From assembly GCF_913774285.1 (NCBI RefSeq), contig NZ_CAJYHX010000019.1, positions 148,917 through 212,916 on the forward strand: DNA of 64,000 nt, read 5' to 3'. How positions within the stretch are numbered: position 1 is the first letter of the stretch; each line of letters opens with the position of its first letter. The DNA comes from an uncultured Sphingomonas sp. (lineage in GTDB: Bacteria > Pseudomonadota > Alphaproteobacteria > Sphingomonadales > Sphingomonadaceae). The position numbers were made by a program, and so were the translations under genes. The notes beneath the pieces were generated by a model. That model was not told where the DNA came from, made no database searches, and was given only the letters and a program-made list of their open reading frames with translations. Shown piece after piece: positions 37,915 to 49,731 of the stretch.

Positions 37915-38744
37915 GCGGTAGGTTCCAGTGCTCGCTCGGCGCCGACGGGCGCGGCATGGGGAAAGATGAAGCGGTGTTCGGGAGCCGCCGCGCGCAGTCG
38001 GTCGCGGGCGACGGGGTCGGCGACGAGCAGCGCGGTGCTCAGCGCCTCGGCCTCGGCACCGGTCGCGGCGGCCGCGACGGCGGTGGCGGGGGTGGTGACG
38101 ATCGCGCCGTCGGTCGGGCGGATCATCGCGGCGCGGCCCGGCTTGGCGGCGCCGGTGCCGATGGTGGACGAGATCGACAGCGATGCGTCCTGCAGCTCCA
38201 GTTCGACCAGCCAGGCCCCCTCGTCCTCGGGGTGCGGCACGGCGAGCGGCCAGCCGCCGCCGAGCGGGTGTTGGCCGAGCACCGCGATCGAGCTTTCGCC
38301 GGCGGAGAGCAGGGCGGAGGTCACGCCCATCGCCCGAAGCGCGGTGACGGCGTGGTCGAGCGCATGGCCCTTGCCGAAGCCACCGAAGTCGAAGGTCAGC
38401 GGGCGATCGGTTGAAACCTGGCGGCTGGCGGGATCGATCGTGAGCGAGGACCAGCTACCGAGGCTGGGGTCGAACAGCCCGCCGGTCTCGCGCCAAAGCG
38501 CATCTACCTGCAGCAGTGCGCCGAACAGCAGTCGGTCCTCCACCACCGCACTTCCGCCGCGAGAGAGCGCGTCGTTGAGCGCGGTGGCAGGCGAGGGGCG
38601 GTGGATCGTCAGCGCGTCCTCCACCGAGAGAATCGCCGCCTTGGCGGCGGCGAGCGCGGCGGGGTCGTCGCAGCCGAACAGGTGCAGCTCGACCCGCGTG
38701 CCCATGGCGGCGAACCGCGCCACGCTCGCCTCCATGTCGGTCAT
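37911..38744 (-). CDS. Divergent ApbE-like (FAD:protein FMN transferase family) protein
   Basis: A 277-residue ApbE-fold protein. Recognisable parts: MGTRVELHLFG at the start, SPATALNDAL for the usual S-E-L-S-x-L-N, DFGGFGKGHALD for the G-G-I-x-K-G loop, and ALLSAGESS. In canonical enzymes an H-I-I-D-P-x-T-G segment and a C-terminal A-D-A-L-x-T supply Mg and catalytic residues. Here these read AAMIRPTDG (His missing) and AEALSTALL (Asp to Glu). It has no signal peptide or lipobox, unlike typical periplasmic ApbE. Stop and start overlap or abut both neighbouring Gfo genes. Flavin transfer is therefore uncertain; another flavin- or nucleotide-related role is possible. Confidence 0.82.
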   Translation of the reverse strand: MTDMEASVARFAAMGTRVELHLFGCDDPAALAAAKAAILSVEDALTIHRPSPATALNDALSRGGSAVVEDRLLFGALLQVDALWRETGGLFDPSLGSWSSLTIDPASRQVSTDRPLTFDFGGFGKGHALDHAVTALRAMGVTSALLSAGESSIAVLGQHPLGGGWPLAVPHPEDEGAWLVELELQDASLSISSTIGTGAAKPGRAAMIRPTDGAIVTTPATAVAAAATGAEAEALSTALLVADPVARDRLRAAAPEHRFIFPHAAPVGAERALEPTA

Positions 38745-38745
38745 A

Positions 38746-40059
38746 TCAGCCGCGCACTTCCCAGCCGGGCTCGTAATCGACCGCCCAGAGCTTCCGCGCC
38801 GCAGCTTCCTTGGGCTTGCCGGTGGCGGGATCGACGGTGATCGCGCCGCCGGTGTGATAGGCCATGTTGCCGAGGTGGCAGAGCGTCGTGCTGATATGCC
38901 CCTCCTGGATCGGCGAGTGCAGCGCCGTCTCGGTGCCGCGGACCACGCCGAGGAAGTTGGCGGCGTGGTAGACGTCGAGCGCGCCTTCGCCGACGGTGCC
39001 GGTCGTTTCCGATTCCGCCGGTGCCTTCACTTCGCGGATCCGCTTGCCGGCAAGGTCGTACAGCTCGAAGCCGTTGCGATCGACCACCGCCGAACCCTTG
39101 GTCCCGAGCAGCAGCGTGCCGCGGCCACGGCCATAGCGGAGCATGCCGTTGCAGCTCTCGCCGTCCCAGCGGATCGTGCGGCCGCCCTCGAAGCCGAGGT
39201 TCAGCGCGAGCGAGTCGTACATCTCCCAGTCGTCGCCCTGGTAGAAGCGGCGGGCGCCGCGCGCGGTGACGGTGGCGGGATAGGTGACGCCCATCAGCCA
39301 GCGCGCGATGTCGAGCTCGTGCATCGCGTTGTTGCAGATCTCGCCGGTGCCGTACTTCCAGAACCAGTGCCAGTTATAGTGGACGAGGTTCGAGCGATAC
39401 GGTCCGCGCGGACGTGGCCCCTGCCACATGGCCCAGTCGAGATCGGCGGGCGGCGGCACGATCTGGCCCTTGCCGATCGACTTGCGATTGTTGGCGTACC
39501 AGGTCTGCGCCTCGTAGACGTCGCCCAGCTCGCCGGCGCGGATCAGGTCGAGCAGCTGGCGGGTCTCGACGCTCGAGCGCTGCTGGTTGCCGACCTGGAG
39601 CACCCGGCCGGTGCGCTTCTGCGCGGCGATCAGCGCCTCTCCTTCGGCCGGCGCGATGCCGATGGGCTTTTCGATATAGACGTTGCGGCCGGCGTTCATC
39701 GCGTCGATCGCGACCTTGGCGTGCCAATGGTCGGGCGTGGCGACGGTGATTACGTCGACCGCCTTGGTGTCGAGCAGCCGGCGATAGTCGCCGGTGGTCT
39801 CGACCGTGTTGCCATGGCGCTGGGCGAACTCGCCGGCGCGCTTGGCGAGCACCGTCGAATCCACGTCGGCGAAATGGGTGACCTGGACGTTTGGCTGCTT
39901 GGCGAAGGCGCTCATATGCGCCTGGCCGCGCCCGTTGACGCCGACGATCCCGACGCGGATGCGGTCGTTCGCCCCCAGGATGCGCGCATAGCTGCTGGCG
40001 CTGATCGCCAGTGCGCCGGTTGCGGCGGCGCCCTTCATCACCGTTCGACGGTCGAACAT
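38746..40059 (-). CDS. Exported Gfo/Idh/MocA-family oxidoreductase (first of operon)
   Basis: A 437-residue protein with a short twin-arginine-type signal (FDRRTVMKGAAATGALA). Rossmann domain: VGIVGVNGRGQAHM (~37-50), VATPDHWHAKVAIDAM and VYIEKPIG with the catalytic Lys. The substrate domain carries NNAMHELDIARW with the conserved His and a Trp/Tyr-rich pocket (HYNWHWFWKYGTG). This form resembles the many exported Gfo/Idh/MocA enzymes of Bacteroidetes and Planctomycetes that act on glycosides. AGGGGAA precedes the ATG at 40059. The stop is separated from the ApbE-like ATG by one base; the DUF1080 gene ends 58 bases upstream. Confidence 0.88.
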   Translation of the reverse strand: MFDRRTVMKGAAATGALAISASSYARILGANDRIRVGIVGVNGRGQAHMSAFAKQPNVQVTHFADVDSTVLAKRAGEFAQRHGNTVETTGDYRRLLDTKAVDVITVATPDHWHAKVAIDAMNAGRNVYIEKPIGIAPAEGEALIAAQKRTGRVLQVGNQQRSSVETRQLLDLIRAGELGDVYEAQTWYANNRKSIGKGQIVPPPADLDWAMWQGPRPRGPYRSNLVHYNWHWFWKYGTGEICNNAMHELDIARWLMGVTYPATVTARGARRFYQGDDWEMYDSLALNLGFEGGRTIRWDGESCNGMLRYGRGRGTLLLGTKGSAVVDRNGFELYDLAGKRIREVKAPAESETTGTVGEGALDVYHAANFLGVVRGTETALHSPIQEGHISTTLCHLGNMAYHTGGAITVDPATGKPKEAAARKLWAVDYEPGWEVRG

Positions 40060-40117
40060 GGCAGTGCTTCCCCTCGGTTCTTTATAGTCGTGATTGCAAC
40101 GGTACGGCGCAGATTCC

Positions 40118-41509
40118 TCAGAACCGACGCAGCTTGATCGAGCGGAAGTCGACGCGGTCGCCATGGTCCTGCAGCAGGATCGCGCCCTCGGCCGTGGTGC
40201 CGAAGCCGGCGATCTTGGCGAACTTGCTCTCGGCGATCGCCGCCTTGAGCGCATCCGAGCCGCGCTCATATTCGACGACCTTGAAGCCGTTCAGCCAATG
40301 CTCGACATGATTGCCGCGAACGAGGATCGTCGCGCGGTTCCATTCGCCCGGCGGGTTGCCGCGCTTGCCCGGGCTCGACGGGTCGGAAAGATTGCGCGCC
40401 GGGATCAGGTCGTAGAGCGAGGCGAGCGTGCGGTTGCCGTCGCGGCCCATCTTGGCGTCGGGATGCCGCGCATCGTCGAGCAGCTGATATTCGAAGCCGA
40501 CATTGGAAACGCCGCCATTCTGCAGCGGCGGGAGCAGATACTTGATGCCGCTATTGGCGCCCTCGCTCAGCCGGAAATCGACCGACAGCTCGAAGTTGCG
40601 GTAAGTCGCCGCGGTGGCGATATCGCCGCCGCCGCCGTTCTTCTCGACCGTCAGGATGCCGTCGGCGATGCTCCAGCCCTTGGCCGGAAAGCCGCCGCCC
40701 TTGGCCGAGCGCCAGCCCTTCGAGGTGCGGCCGTCCCACAGCAGCGTCCAGCCGGCGCGGCGCTCGGCGGCGGTCAGCTGGTTGGACTGCCAGCCCTGCT
40801 GCTCCACCTTGGTTTCGGGCAGCGCATAGCGGGCAGGGGAGTCGGTGATAATGCGCAGCCCCTTGAAGCGCACCTCGGGGCCCTTGGCCGCGACCGCGTC
40901 GGGCAGGGCATGGACCTGGAAGGCGAGGAAGCCGCGCGCATCGGTATCGTCGACGATGTCGGCGGCGGGGACGCCGTTGAGGAAGGTGCGGATGCGGTTG
41001 CCGATCGCCTCGACGCGGTAGTGGTTCCAGTCGCCGGGTCTGAACGCCTTGCGCGCCGCCTCGTTGCGGCCGAGCGTGTAGAGCCATTGGCGGCGCTGCT
41101 CGTCATAGATGCCGGCGCTCCACGCGCGCGGCGAGGGGTCGATCTCGGCCTGGTAGCCGAACACCACGCCGTTCCGATAGTCGGGCCGGCTCTGGCCGCG
41201 GATCATCATGCCCGAATTGAGCGACGGATCGGTCTTGGCATCGAACTCGACGATGAAGTCGCCATAGAGCTGGTCCGAGACGAGCCAGCTATTGCCCTTG
41301 CCGATCACCGCGCGGCCGACCAGCTCGTCGCTCACCATCTCGTAGGTCGCGTTGCCGCCGGTGCGGTGCCAGCCGGAGAGGTCTGCCTTGGGCATGAGGT
41401 CGCGCCAGGGAGCCTGGGCGGGTGCGGTGCGGGCGGGCGGTGCCGCGGCGAGGGGAAGCGTGCTTGCCGGCAGGGCGGCAAATGCCAACAGTGCGAGTGT
41501 GCGAACCAC
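40118..41509 (-). CDS. Secreted protein with two DUF1080 (3-keto-disaccharide hydrolase) domains
   Basis: A 463-residue exported protein. After a signal peptide (LALLAFAALP, cleavage near PLAAA) come two tandem concanavalin-like DUF1080 (PF06439) domains. The first is ~35-235 (DLSGWHRTGG, FIVEFDAKTDPSLNSGMMIRG). The second is ~255-463 (TLLWDGRTSKGWRS, ELSVDFRLSEGANSGIKY, GFEYQLLDD, EWNRATILVRGNHVEHWLNG). Some DUF1080 proteins cleave 3-keto-glycosides. The GTG start at 41509 is set by GGGGAGAG four bases upstream and gives the signal peptide directly. First gene of the operon, divergent from a sugar-type TonB receptor. Confidence 0.88.
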   Translation of the reverse strand: MVRTLALLAFAALPASTLPLAAAPPARTAPAQAPWRDLMPKADLSGWHRTGGNATYEMVSDELVGRAVIGKGNSWLVSDQLYGDFIVEFDAKTDPSLNSGMMIRGQSRPDYRNGVVFGYQAEIDPSPRAWSAGIYDEQRRQWLYTLGRNEAARKAFRPGDWNHYRVEAIGNRIRTFLNGVPAADIVDDTDARGFLAFQVHALPDAVAAKGPEVRFKGLRIITDSPARYALPETKVEQQGWQSNQLTAAERRAGWTLLWDGRTSKGWRSAKGGGFPAKGWSIADGILTVEKNGGGGDIATAATYRNFELSVDFRLSEGANSGIKYLLPPLQNGGVSNVGFEYQLLDDARHPDAKMGRDGNRTLASLYDLIPARNLSDPSSPGKRGNPPGEWNRATILVRGNHVEHWLNGFKVVEYERGSDALKAAIAESKFAKIAGFGTTAEGAILLQDHGDRVDFRSIKLRRF

Positions 41510-41792
41510 AATCTCTCCCCTCGTCCATGAAGTGGCCCCGTCCGCTTCCCAAAGGCTTGCGGCGAAAAGCTCTTGATGCGCTAGGCGTAAAACGTGGTCG
41601 GGCCACTTGCAAGTGCCTTGTCTGGCACGACAAAGGTCTGACAACGCTATCTGGCAAATTGGTCAGGCACAGTTGCCAGACAGCACATCGCCTGTTACGC
41701 ATTATTGCAGGTCGTACACCCGAAGAGGGGGCGACAACACCCGCGCACCACAAAGCTTTAGACGGAGGTGCGCGCGAAATGGGAGAGGGGAT
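41510..41792. promoter_or_regulatory. Divergent promoter region with repeated TCTGGCA words
   Basis: The 283-base gap between the DUF1080 operon and the TonB receptor. It contains an inverted repeat TGTCTGGCA (41619-41627) / TGCCAGACA (41674-41682), a third TCTGGCA copy in direct orientation (41650-41656), and between them TGACAACGCTATCT (41639-41652), 11 of 14 positions of a perfect TGACAGCGCTGTCA palindrome of the LacI-operator style. It probably binds the regulator that couples receptor and enzymes; no regulator gene is in the neighbourhood. Confidence 0.45.
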
Positions 41793-44780
41793 ATGGACAC
41801 TGTTCGTGGCCACAAATGCGCCTTGTTCGCATCATCCAGCGTGCTCGCCGCGCTGATCGCAACGTCCGCCGCCGCACAGAACGCACAGGAACAACCCGCG
41901 CCCGTGCAGGCGGACGACGCGCAGAACAACGAAATCGTCGTCACCGGCTTCCGCGCCTCGCTCAACAGCGCGCTCAGCCTGAAGCGTTCCGAAACCGCCG
42001 CGGTCGACAGCATCGTTGCGGAAGATATCGGCAAGTTTCCGGATTCGAACCTCGCCGAGTCGATGCAGCGCATCCCCGGAGTGGCGCTCTCCCGCGGGGA
42101 CGGCGGCGAGGGGCGCAACATCTCGGTCCGCGGCCTCGGCGCGCAGTTCACCCGGGTGCGGATCAACGGCATGGAAGGCGTGTCGCAGGTCAGCGGCAGC
42201 GACATCCGCGGCGGCGTCGCGACCGGCCGCTCGTTCGACTTCGTGACGTTCCCGACCGAGATCTTCTCGTCGCTGGCCGTGCGCAAGACGACCTCGGCCG
42301 ATGTGGAAGAGGGCTCGCTGGGCGCCACCGTCGACCTGCGCGCGCCCAAGCCGTTCGATCAGAAGAAGGACTTCGTCCTCTCCGCCACCGCGCGCGGCAT
42401 CTACAACGACATCCGCAAGAACGTCGATCCGCGCCTCTCCGCGCTCGTCTCCAAGAAGTTCGGCGACAGCTTCGGCGTGCTCGGCAGCATTGCCTATTCG
42501 AAGCGCCATATCGACGAATATGCCTATTCGGCGGCGGACGTCGTGCCGACGACGGTCTATGGTCTGGCGCAGCCCGCCGGCGCTGCCAATGCGGGCGTGA
42601 TCTTCCCGTTCTGCACGCCCGTCGGCTATGTCTACAAGGGCGCGCCGGTGAACAGTCCGGTCTCCGGCTACACCCAGCCGAGCGGCGCGTCGATCGGCGC
42701 GGATGCGAACAACTGCAGCACCAACAATCCGCGCACCGGCAACCAGGCGGCCTATGACTATATCATGAGCCGGACGGGCGTGAACGGAAAGCCCGGCGGT
42801 GGCGTCTACCTGCCGCGCCTGCCGCGTCCGGTGAAGGGCAGCCAGAACCAGGAGCGCATCGCCGGCTCGCTGACGCTGCAGTGGAAACCCGACGACAATA
42901 CCGACATTTCGCTCGACGGACTCTATTCGCGTTTCAAGGTCAAGCGGCTCGACACGATGTTCGACGCGCGTTCGTTCGGCCGCGCCATCTCGAATAACGG
43001 CCAGCCGCTCACCTCGGTGCGCGAGATCGAGGTCGACAGCAACGGCTCGCTGATCCACGGGCTGTTCGACGGCGTCGACCTGCGCTCGGAAATGCAGGAC
43101 GAGCGCTTCACCTCCGAATACAAGCAGGCGAACCTCAACTTCGACCATCGCTTCTCGGACGCTTTCCGGCTGTTCGGCCTCGCCGGCATCAACCAGTCGC
43201 AGCTCGACGTGAACCGCCTGCAGGTGGCGATCGACTCCAACGATACCCGCAACTGGTCGATCGATTTCCGCGACAATCCCAACATCCCGAAGATCGGCTA
43301 CGGGATCGACACGACCAATCCCGCGCTGTTCCAGTACGGTCCGCCGCTCGCCAATGGCGACCAACGCGGCCAGCTCTCCAACTTCATCCGCCGCAACACG
43401 ATCACCAGCAAGACCTTCGAACTCAACGCCGACTGGAAGGTGACGCCGGGCTTCTCGATCCAGGTCGGCGGCCAGTATCGCACCAACAAATACACCGCGC
43501 GCGAGCGCCAGCTCGCCACCAACACCCCGCTGGCGCTGCCGGCGGGCGCGTCGATCGCCGATTTCAGCTTCGTCACCACCGGCGTCGGCAAGAATCTCGG
43601 CGGCAATCTGCAGGACTTCGTCTCGATCGATCCGGATAAGTTCCGCCAGGTCGTCGGGCTCGACAATTATGTCTATTGCAGCATCGAATGCGCCAAGGGC
43701 ACCTATGGCGGCGTCGACGAGAAATACACGTCGGGCTATCTGATGGCGAAGTTCGACACGTCGAACGTTCTGCCCTTCGCACTACGTGGCGATGCCGGGG
43801 TACGCTATGTCCGCACCAGCCTCGATACCTATGGCCCGATCACCACCGCCTCGCCGGCGGGATCGCTCTACCCGTCGCGCTTCGTCATCTCCAATGTCAG
43901 CCGCTCCTATGAGGACTGGCTGCCGTCGATGAACCTCGCGCTCGACATCACGCCCAGCCTGATCGCGCGCGTTTCGGCGGCGCGGGTGATGTCGCGGCCT
44001 GCCTATGGCCAGCTGATCCCGGCGGGTTCGGCCAACCTGGTGATCCAGACCGCCTCGTTCAGCAACCCGTTCCTCGATCCGATCCGCGCGAATACCTTCG
44101 ACGCCGCACTCGAATGGTATTTCCGCCCCGGATCGCTGCTCTCGGTCGCCTATTTCTACAAGGACATCGAGACCTATATCCAGACGACCAGCCAGAGCCT
44201 GGCCTTCCAGGACATCGGCCTGCCGCTGTCGCTGCTCAACGGCACCCAACTGCGCCCGACCGACCAGTTCACCGTCCAGCGCAGCAACAATACCCCGGGC
44301 GGCCCGCTGCGCGGCTTCGAAGTGAACGTGCAGCTGCCCTTCAGCTTCCTGCCGGGCGTGCTCAAGAATTTCGGTGCGCTGGGCAACTTCACCCGGGTGC
44401 GTTCGAACATCAACTATATCATCTCGCCGACGCTCTCGCGGACCGCGCCGCTTGTCGGCCTGTCGCCCGAGACGGCGAGCGGCACACTTTACTATGAAGA
44501 CAGCAAGTTCAGCATCCGCTCGACGGTCAACTATCGCTCGTCGTTCCTCACCGCGGTGCCGAGCGGCTCGGTCGATGCGGATTCTACCGCCAACGCCCGT
44601 TCGATCTTCGTCGACGCCTCGGCCTCGTACAACCTCACCGACCACATCAAGCTGATCGCCGAGGTGCAGAACCTGACCAACGAGACCAACCGGTTGACGG
44701 TGGATACGGTCCGCAAGGACCCGCTCTACACCGCCTATTTCGGTCGGACCTACGCACTCGCGGTGAACTTCGTGTTCTAA
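41793..44780 (+). CDS. TonB-dependent receptor, sugar-type (TonB-Xanth-Caul family)
   Basis: A 995-residue receptor. Signal peptide cleaved near SAAAQ (~30), TonB box-like EIVVTGFRASL (~50), then the plug with AEDIGKFPDSNLAESMQRIPGV. This D-I-G-K-x-P-D-x-N-x-A-E-x-L-Q-R-I-P-G-V pattern marks the Xanthomonas/Caulobacter family that mostly handles plant- or glycan-derived sugars. The barrel ends FGRTYALAVNFVF. GGGAGAGGGG immediately before ATG 41793 is a very strong ribosome site and decides the start (the frame extends upstream to 41607). Divergent from the DUF1080/Gfo operon; I infer it imports that operon's glycoside. Confidence 0.92.
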   Translation: MDTVRGHKCALFASSSVLAALIATSAAAQNAQEQPAPVQADDAQNNEIVVTGFRASLNSALSLKRSETAAVDSIVAEDIGKFPDSNLAESMQRIPGVALSRGDGGEGRNISVRGLGAQFTRVRINGMEGVSQVSGSDIRGGVATGRSFDFVTFPTEIFSSLAVRKTTSADVEEGSLGATVDLRAPKPFDQKKDFVLSATARGIYNDIRKNVDPRLSALVSKKFGDSFGVLGSIAYSKRHIDEYAYSAADVVPTTVYGLAQPAGAANAGVIFPFCTPVGYVYKGAPVNSPVSGYTQPSGASIGADANNCSTNNPRTGNQAAYDYIMSRTGVNGKPGGGVYLPRLPRPVKGSQNQERIAGSLTLQWKPDDNTDISLDGLYSRFKVKRLDTMFDARSFGRAISNNGQPLTSVREIEVDSNGSLIHGLFDGVDLRSEMQDERFTSEYKQANLNFDHRFSDAFRLFGLAGINQSQLDVNRLQVAIDSNDTRNWSIDFRDNPNIPKIGYGIDTTNPALFQYGPPLANGDQRGQLSNFIRRNTITSKTFELNADWKVTPGFSIQVGGQYRTNKYTARERQLATNTPLALPAGASIADFSFVTTGVGKNLGGNLQDFVSIDPDKFRQVVGLDNYVYCSIECAKGTYGGVDEKYTSGYLMAKFDTSNVLPFALRGDAGVRYVRTSLDTYGPITTASPAGSLYPSRFVISNVSRSYEDWLPSMNLALDITPSLIARVSAARVMSRPAYGQLIPAGSANLVIQTASFSNPFLDPIRANTFDAALEWYFRPGSLLSVAYFYKDIETYIQTTSQSLAFQDIGLPLSLLNGTQLRPTDQFTVQRSNNTPGGPLRGFEVNVQLPFSFLPGVLKNFGALGNFTRVRSNINYIISPTLSRTAPLVGLSPETASGTLYYEDSKFSIRSTVNYRSSFLTAVPSGSVDADSTANARSIFVDASASYNLTDHIKLIAEVQNLTNETNRLTVDTVRKDPLYTAYFGRTYALAVNFVF

Positions 44781-44889
44781 CCGGTTGGTGGGACGGGCAT
44801 CGTGCCTGTCCCACCCTGTCCGCGAGGACTATTGCTCTCCTATTGCGGCGCGGTATGCGGATCCTGGGGCCTGTTCTGGGATCGAGTGC

Positions 44890-48332
<3,443 letters not shown>

Positions 48333-48336
<4 letters not shown>

Positions 48337-49172
48337 ACGACGAAACTCCGGAACCCGATGTCGACGATATCGAGATCGAACTGCTGCTGGAGGCGCTGTA
48401 CCGGCGCTACCATTACGACTTCCGCCATTATGCCCGCGCCTCGATCAAGCGTCGGCTGACCCAGGCGCGCGGGCGGCTGGGGGTGAGCAGCTTCTCGGCC
48501 CTGCAGGAGCGGCTGCTGCACGACCCGGACATGCTGGCCAAGCTGCTCAACTACCTCACCGTCCAGGTGAGCGAGATGTTCCGCGATCCCAGCTATTTCC
48601 GGGCGCTGCGCGAGAAGGTGATCCCGCACTTACGCACCTATCCCTCGCTCAAGGTGTGGATCGCCGGGTGCAGCAACGGCGAGGAAGTCTATTCGCTCGC
48701 CATGCTGTTCCGCGAGGAGGGGCTGGAGCAGCGCACGATCTTCTACGCGACCGACATCAACCCCAAGGCGCTCAAGGCCGCCGAGGCGGGGGTCTATCCG
48801 CTCGACCAGATCCGCAAGTTCACCGAGAACCACCAGAAATCGGGCGCGCGCACCTCGCTCTCCGACTATTATGTCGCCGATTACGACCGCGCGATCTTCG
48901 ACAGCAGCCTGCGCGCCAATGTTGTGTTCTCCGATCACAGTCTGGCAACCGATTCGGTGTTCGCCGAGATGCACCTGATCTCGTGCCGCAACGTGCTGAT
49001 CTATTTCGATCGCGCGCTGCAGGAGCGCGCCGTCGGGCTGTTCGAGGAATCGCTGGTCCGCCGCGGTTTCCTGGGTCTCGGCCGCAAGGAGAGCCTGCGC
49101 TTCTCCGACCATGCCGCCGGCTTTGCCGACTTCGTCCGCGAGGAGAAGATCTACCAGCGGCGCGAGCGATGA
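48333..49172 (+). CDS. CheR-type protein glutamate methyltransferase
   Basis: A 279-residue methyltransferase. An N-terminal helical domain (~10-85; ASIKRRLTQARGRLGV, LLNYLTVQVSEMFRDP) precedes the SAM-binding domain with VWIAGCSNGEEVYSLAML, ATDINPKALKAAEAGVY and [16 protein letters not shown]. In chemotaxis it methylates receptor glutamates. Here no receptor is encoded nearby, so it may modify the coiled-coil/GAF sensor kinase or act elsewhere; this is inference. ATG 48333 overlaps the kinase stop by four bases; TTG 48321 is an alternative. Its own stop overlaps the cheB-like start (ATGA). Confidence 0.92.
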
Positions 49173-49726
49173 GCGGCATGGTCGTCATCGGCGCCTCGGC
49201 AGGGGGCGTGCAGGCGCTGCTCACGCTGCTGCCCGCACTCCCGGCGGACTTCCCGCGGCCGGTGCTGATCGTCGTCCATGTGCCGCCCGATCATGATCAC
49301 GGCCTGGCGGCGCTGTTCGAGGCACGTTGTGCGATGCAGGTGTGCGAGGCCGAGGACAAGCAGGTCCCCGAGCCGGGCACCATCTATTTCGCGCCGGCCA
49401 ACTACCATCTGCTGGTCGAGCCCGACGGCAGCATGGCGCTCTCCGCCGACGATCCGGTCAACCACAGCCGGCCTTCGATCGACCTGTTGCTGGAAAGCGC
49501 CGCCGATGCGCTGCGCAACCGGCTGATCGCGGTGCTGCTCACCGGCGCCAACCAGGACGGTGCCGAGGGGCTGCGCGCCGTCGCCCGCACCGGCGGCACC
49601 GCGATCGTCGAGGATCCCGCGACTGCGCGCGTACCGACCATGCCTGCCGCGGGTCTCTCCGCGAACCCAGGCGCCACCCGTCTCGCGATCGAAGCGATCG
49701 CGCCCCACCTCCTGCGATTGGCCTGA
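49169..49726 (+). CDS. CheB methylesterase catalytic domain without receiver
   Basis: A 185-residue stand-alone CheB_methylest domain. The catalytic triad is visible: Ser10 in GASAGG, His37 in VVHVPPD and Asp130 in TGANQDGAEGL. Normal CheB has an N-terminal receiver that gates activity; it is absent here, so regulation must come from a partner such as the adjoining receiver-kinase or the triple-receiver kinase. The ATG at 49169 overlaps the cheR stop by four bases. Together with CheR it forms a methylation/demethylation pair outside the main chemotaxis operon. Confidence 0.92.
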   Translation: MSGMVVIGASAGGVQALLTLLPALPADFPRPVLIVVHVPPDHDHGLAALFEARCAMQVCEAEDKQVPEPGTIYFAPANYHLLVEPDGSMALSADDPVNHSRPSIDLLLESAADALRNRLIAVLLTGANQDGAEGLRAVARTGGTAIVEDPATARVPTMPAAGLSANPGATRLAIEAIAPHLLRLA

Positions 49727-49731
49727 GCCAC

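Noticed and set aside
37966..40137. 723-codon plus-strand frame opposite the ApbE-like and Gfo genes
   Set aside because: Shadow of three overlapping minus-strand genes with clear domains.
42036..42056. GGATTCGAACC word resembling a tRNA T-arm complement
   Set aside because: It encodes the conserved PDSNLAES of the TonB receptor plug and has no cloverleaf around it.
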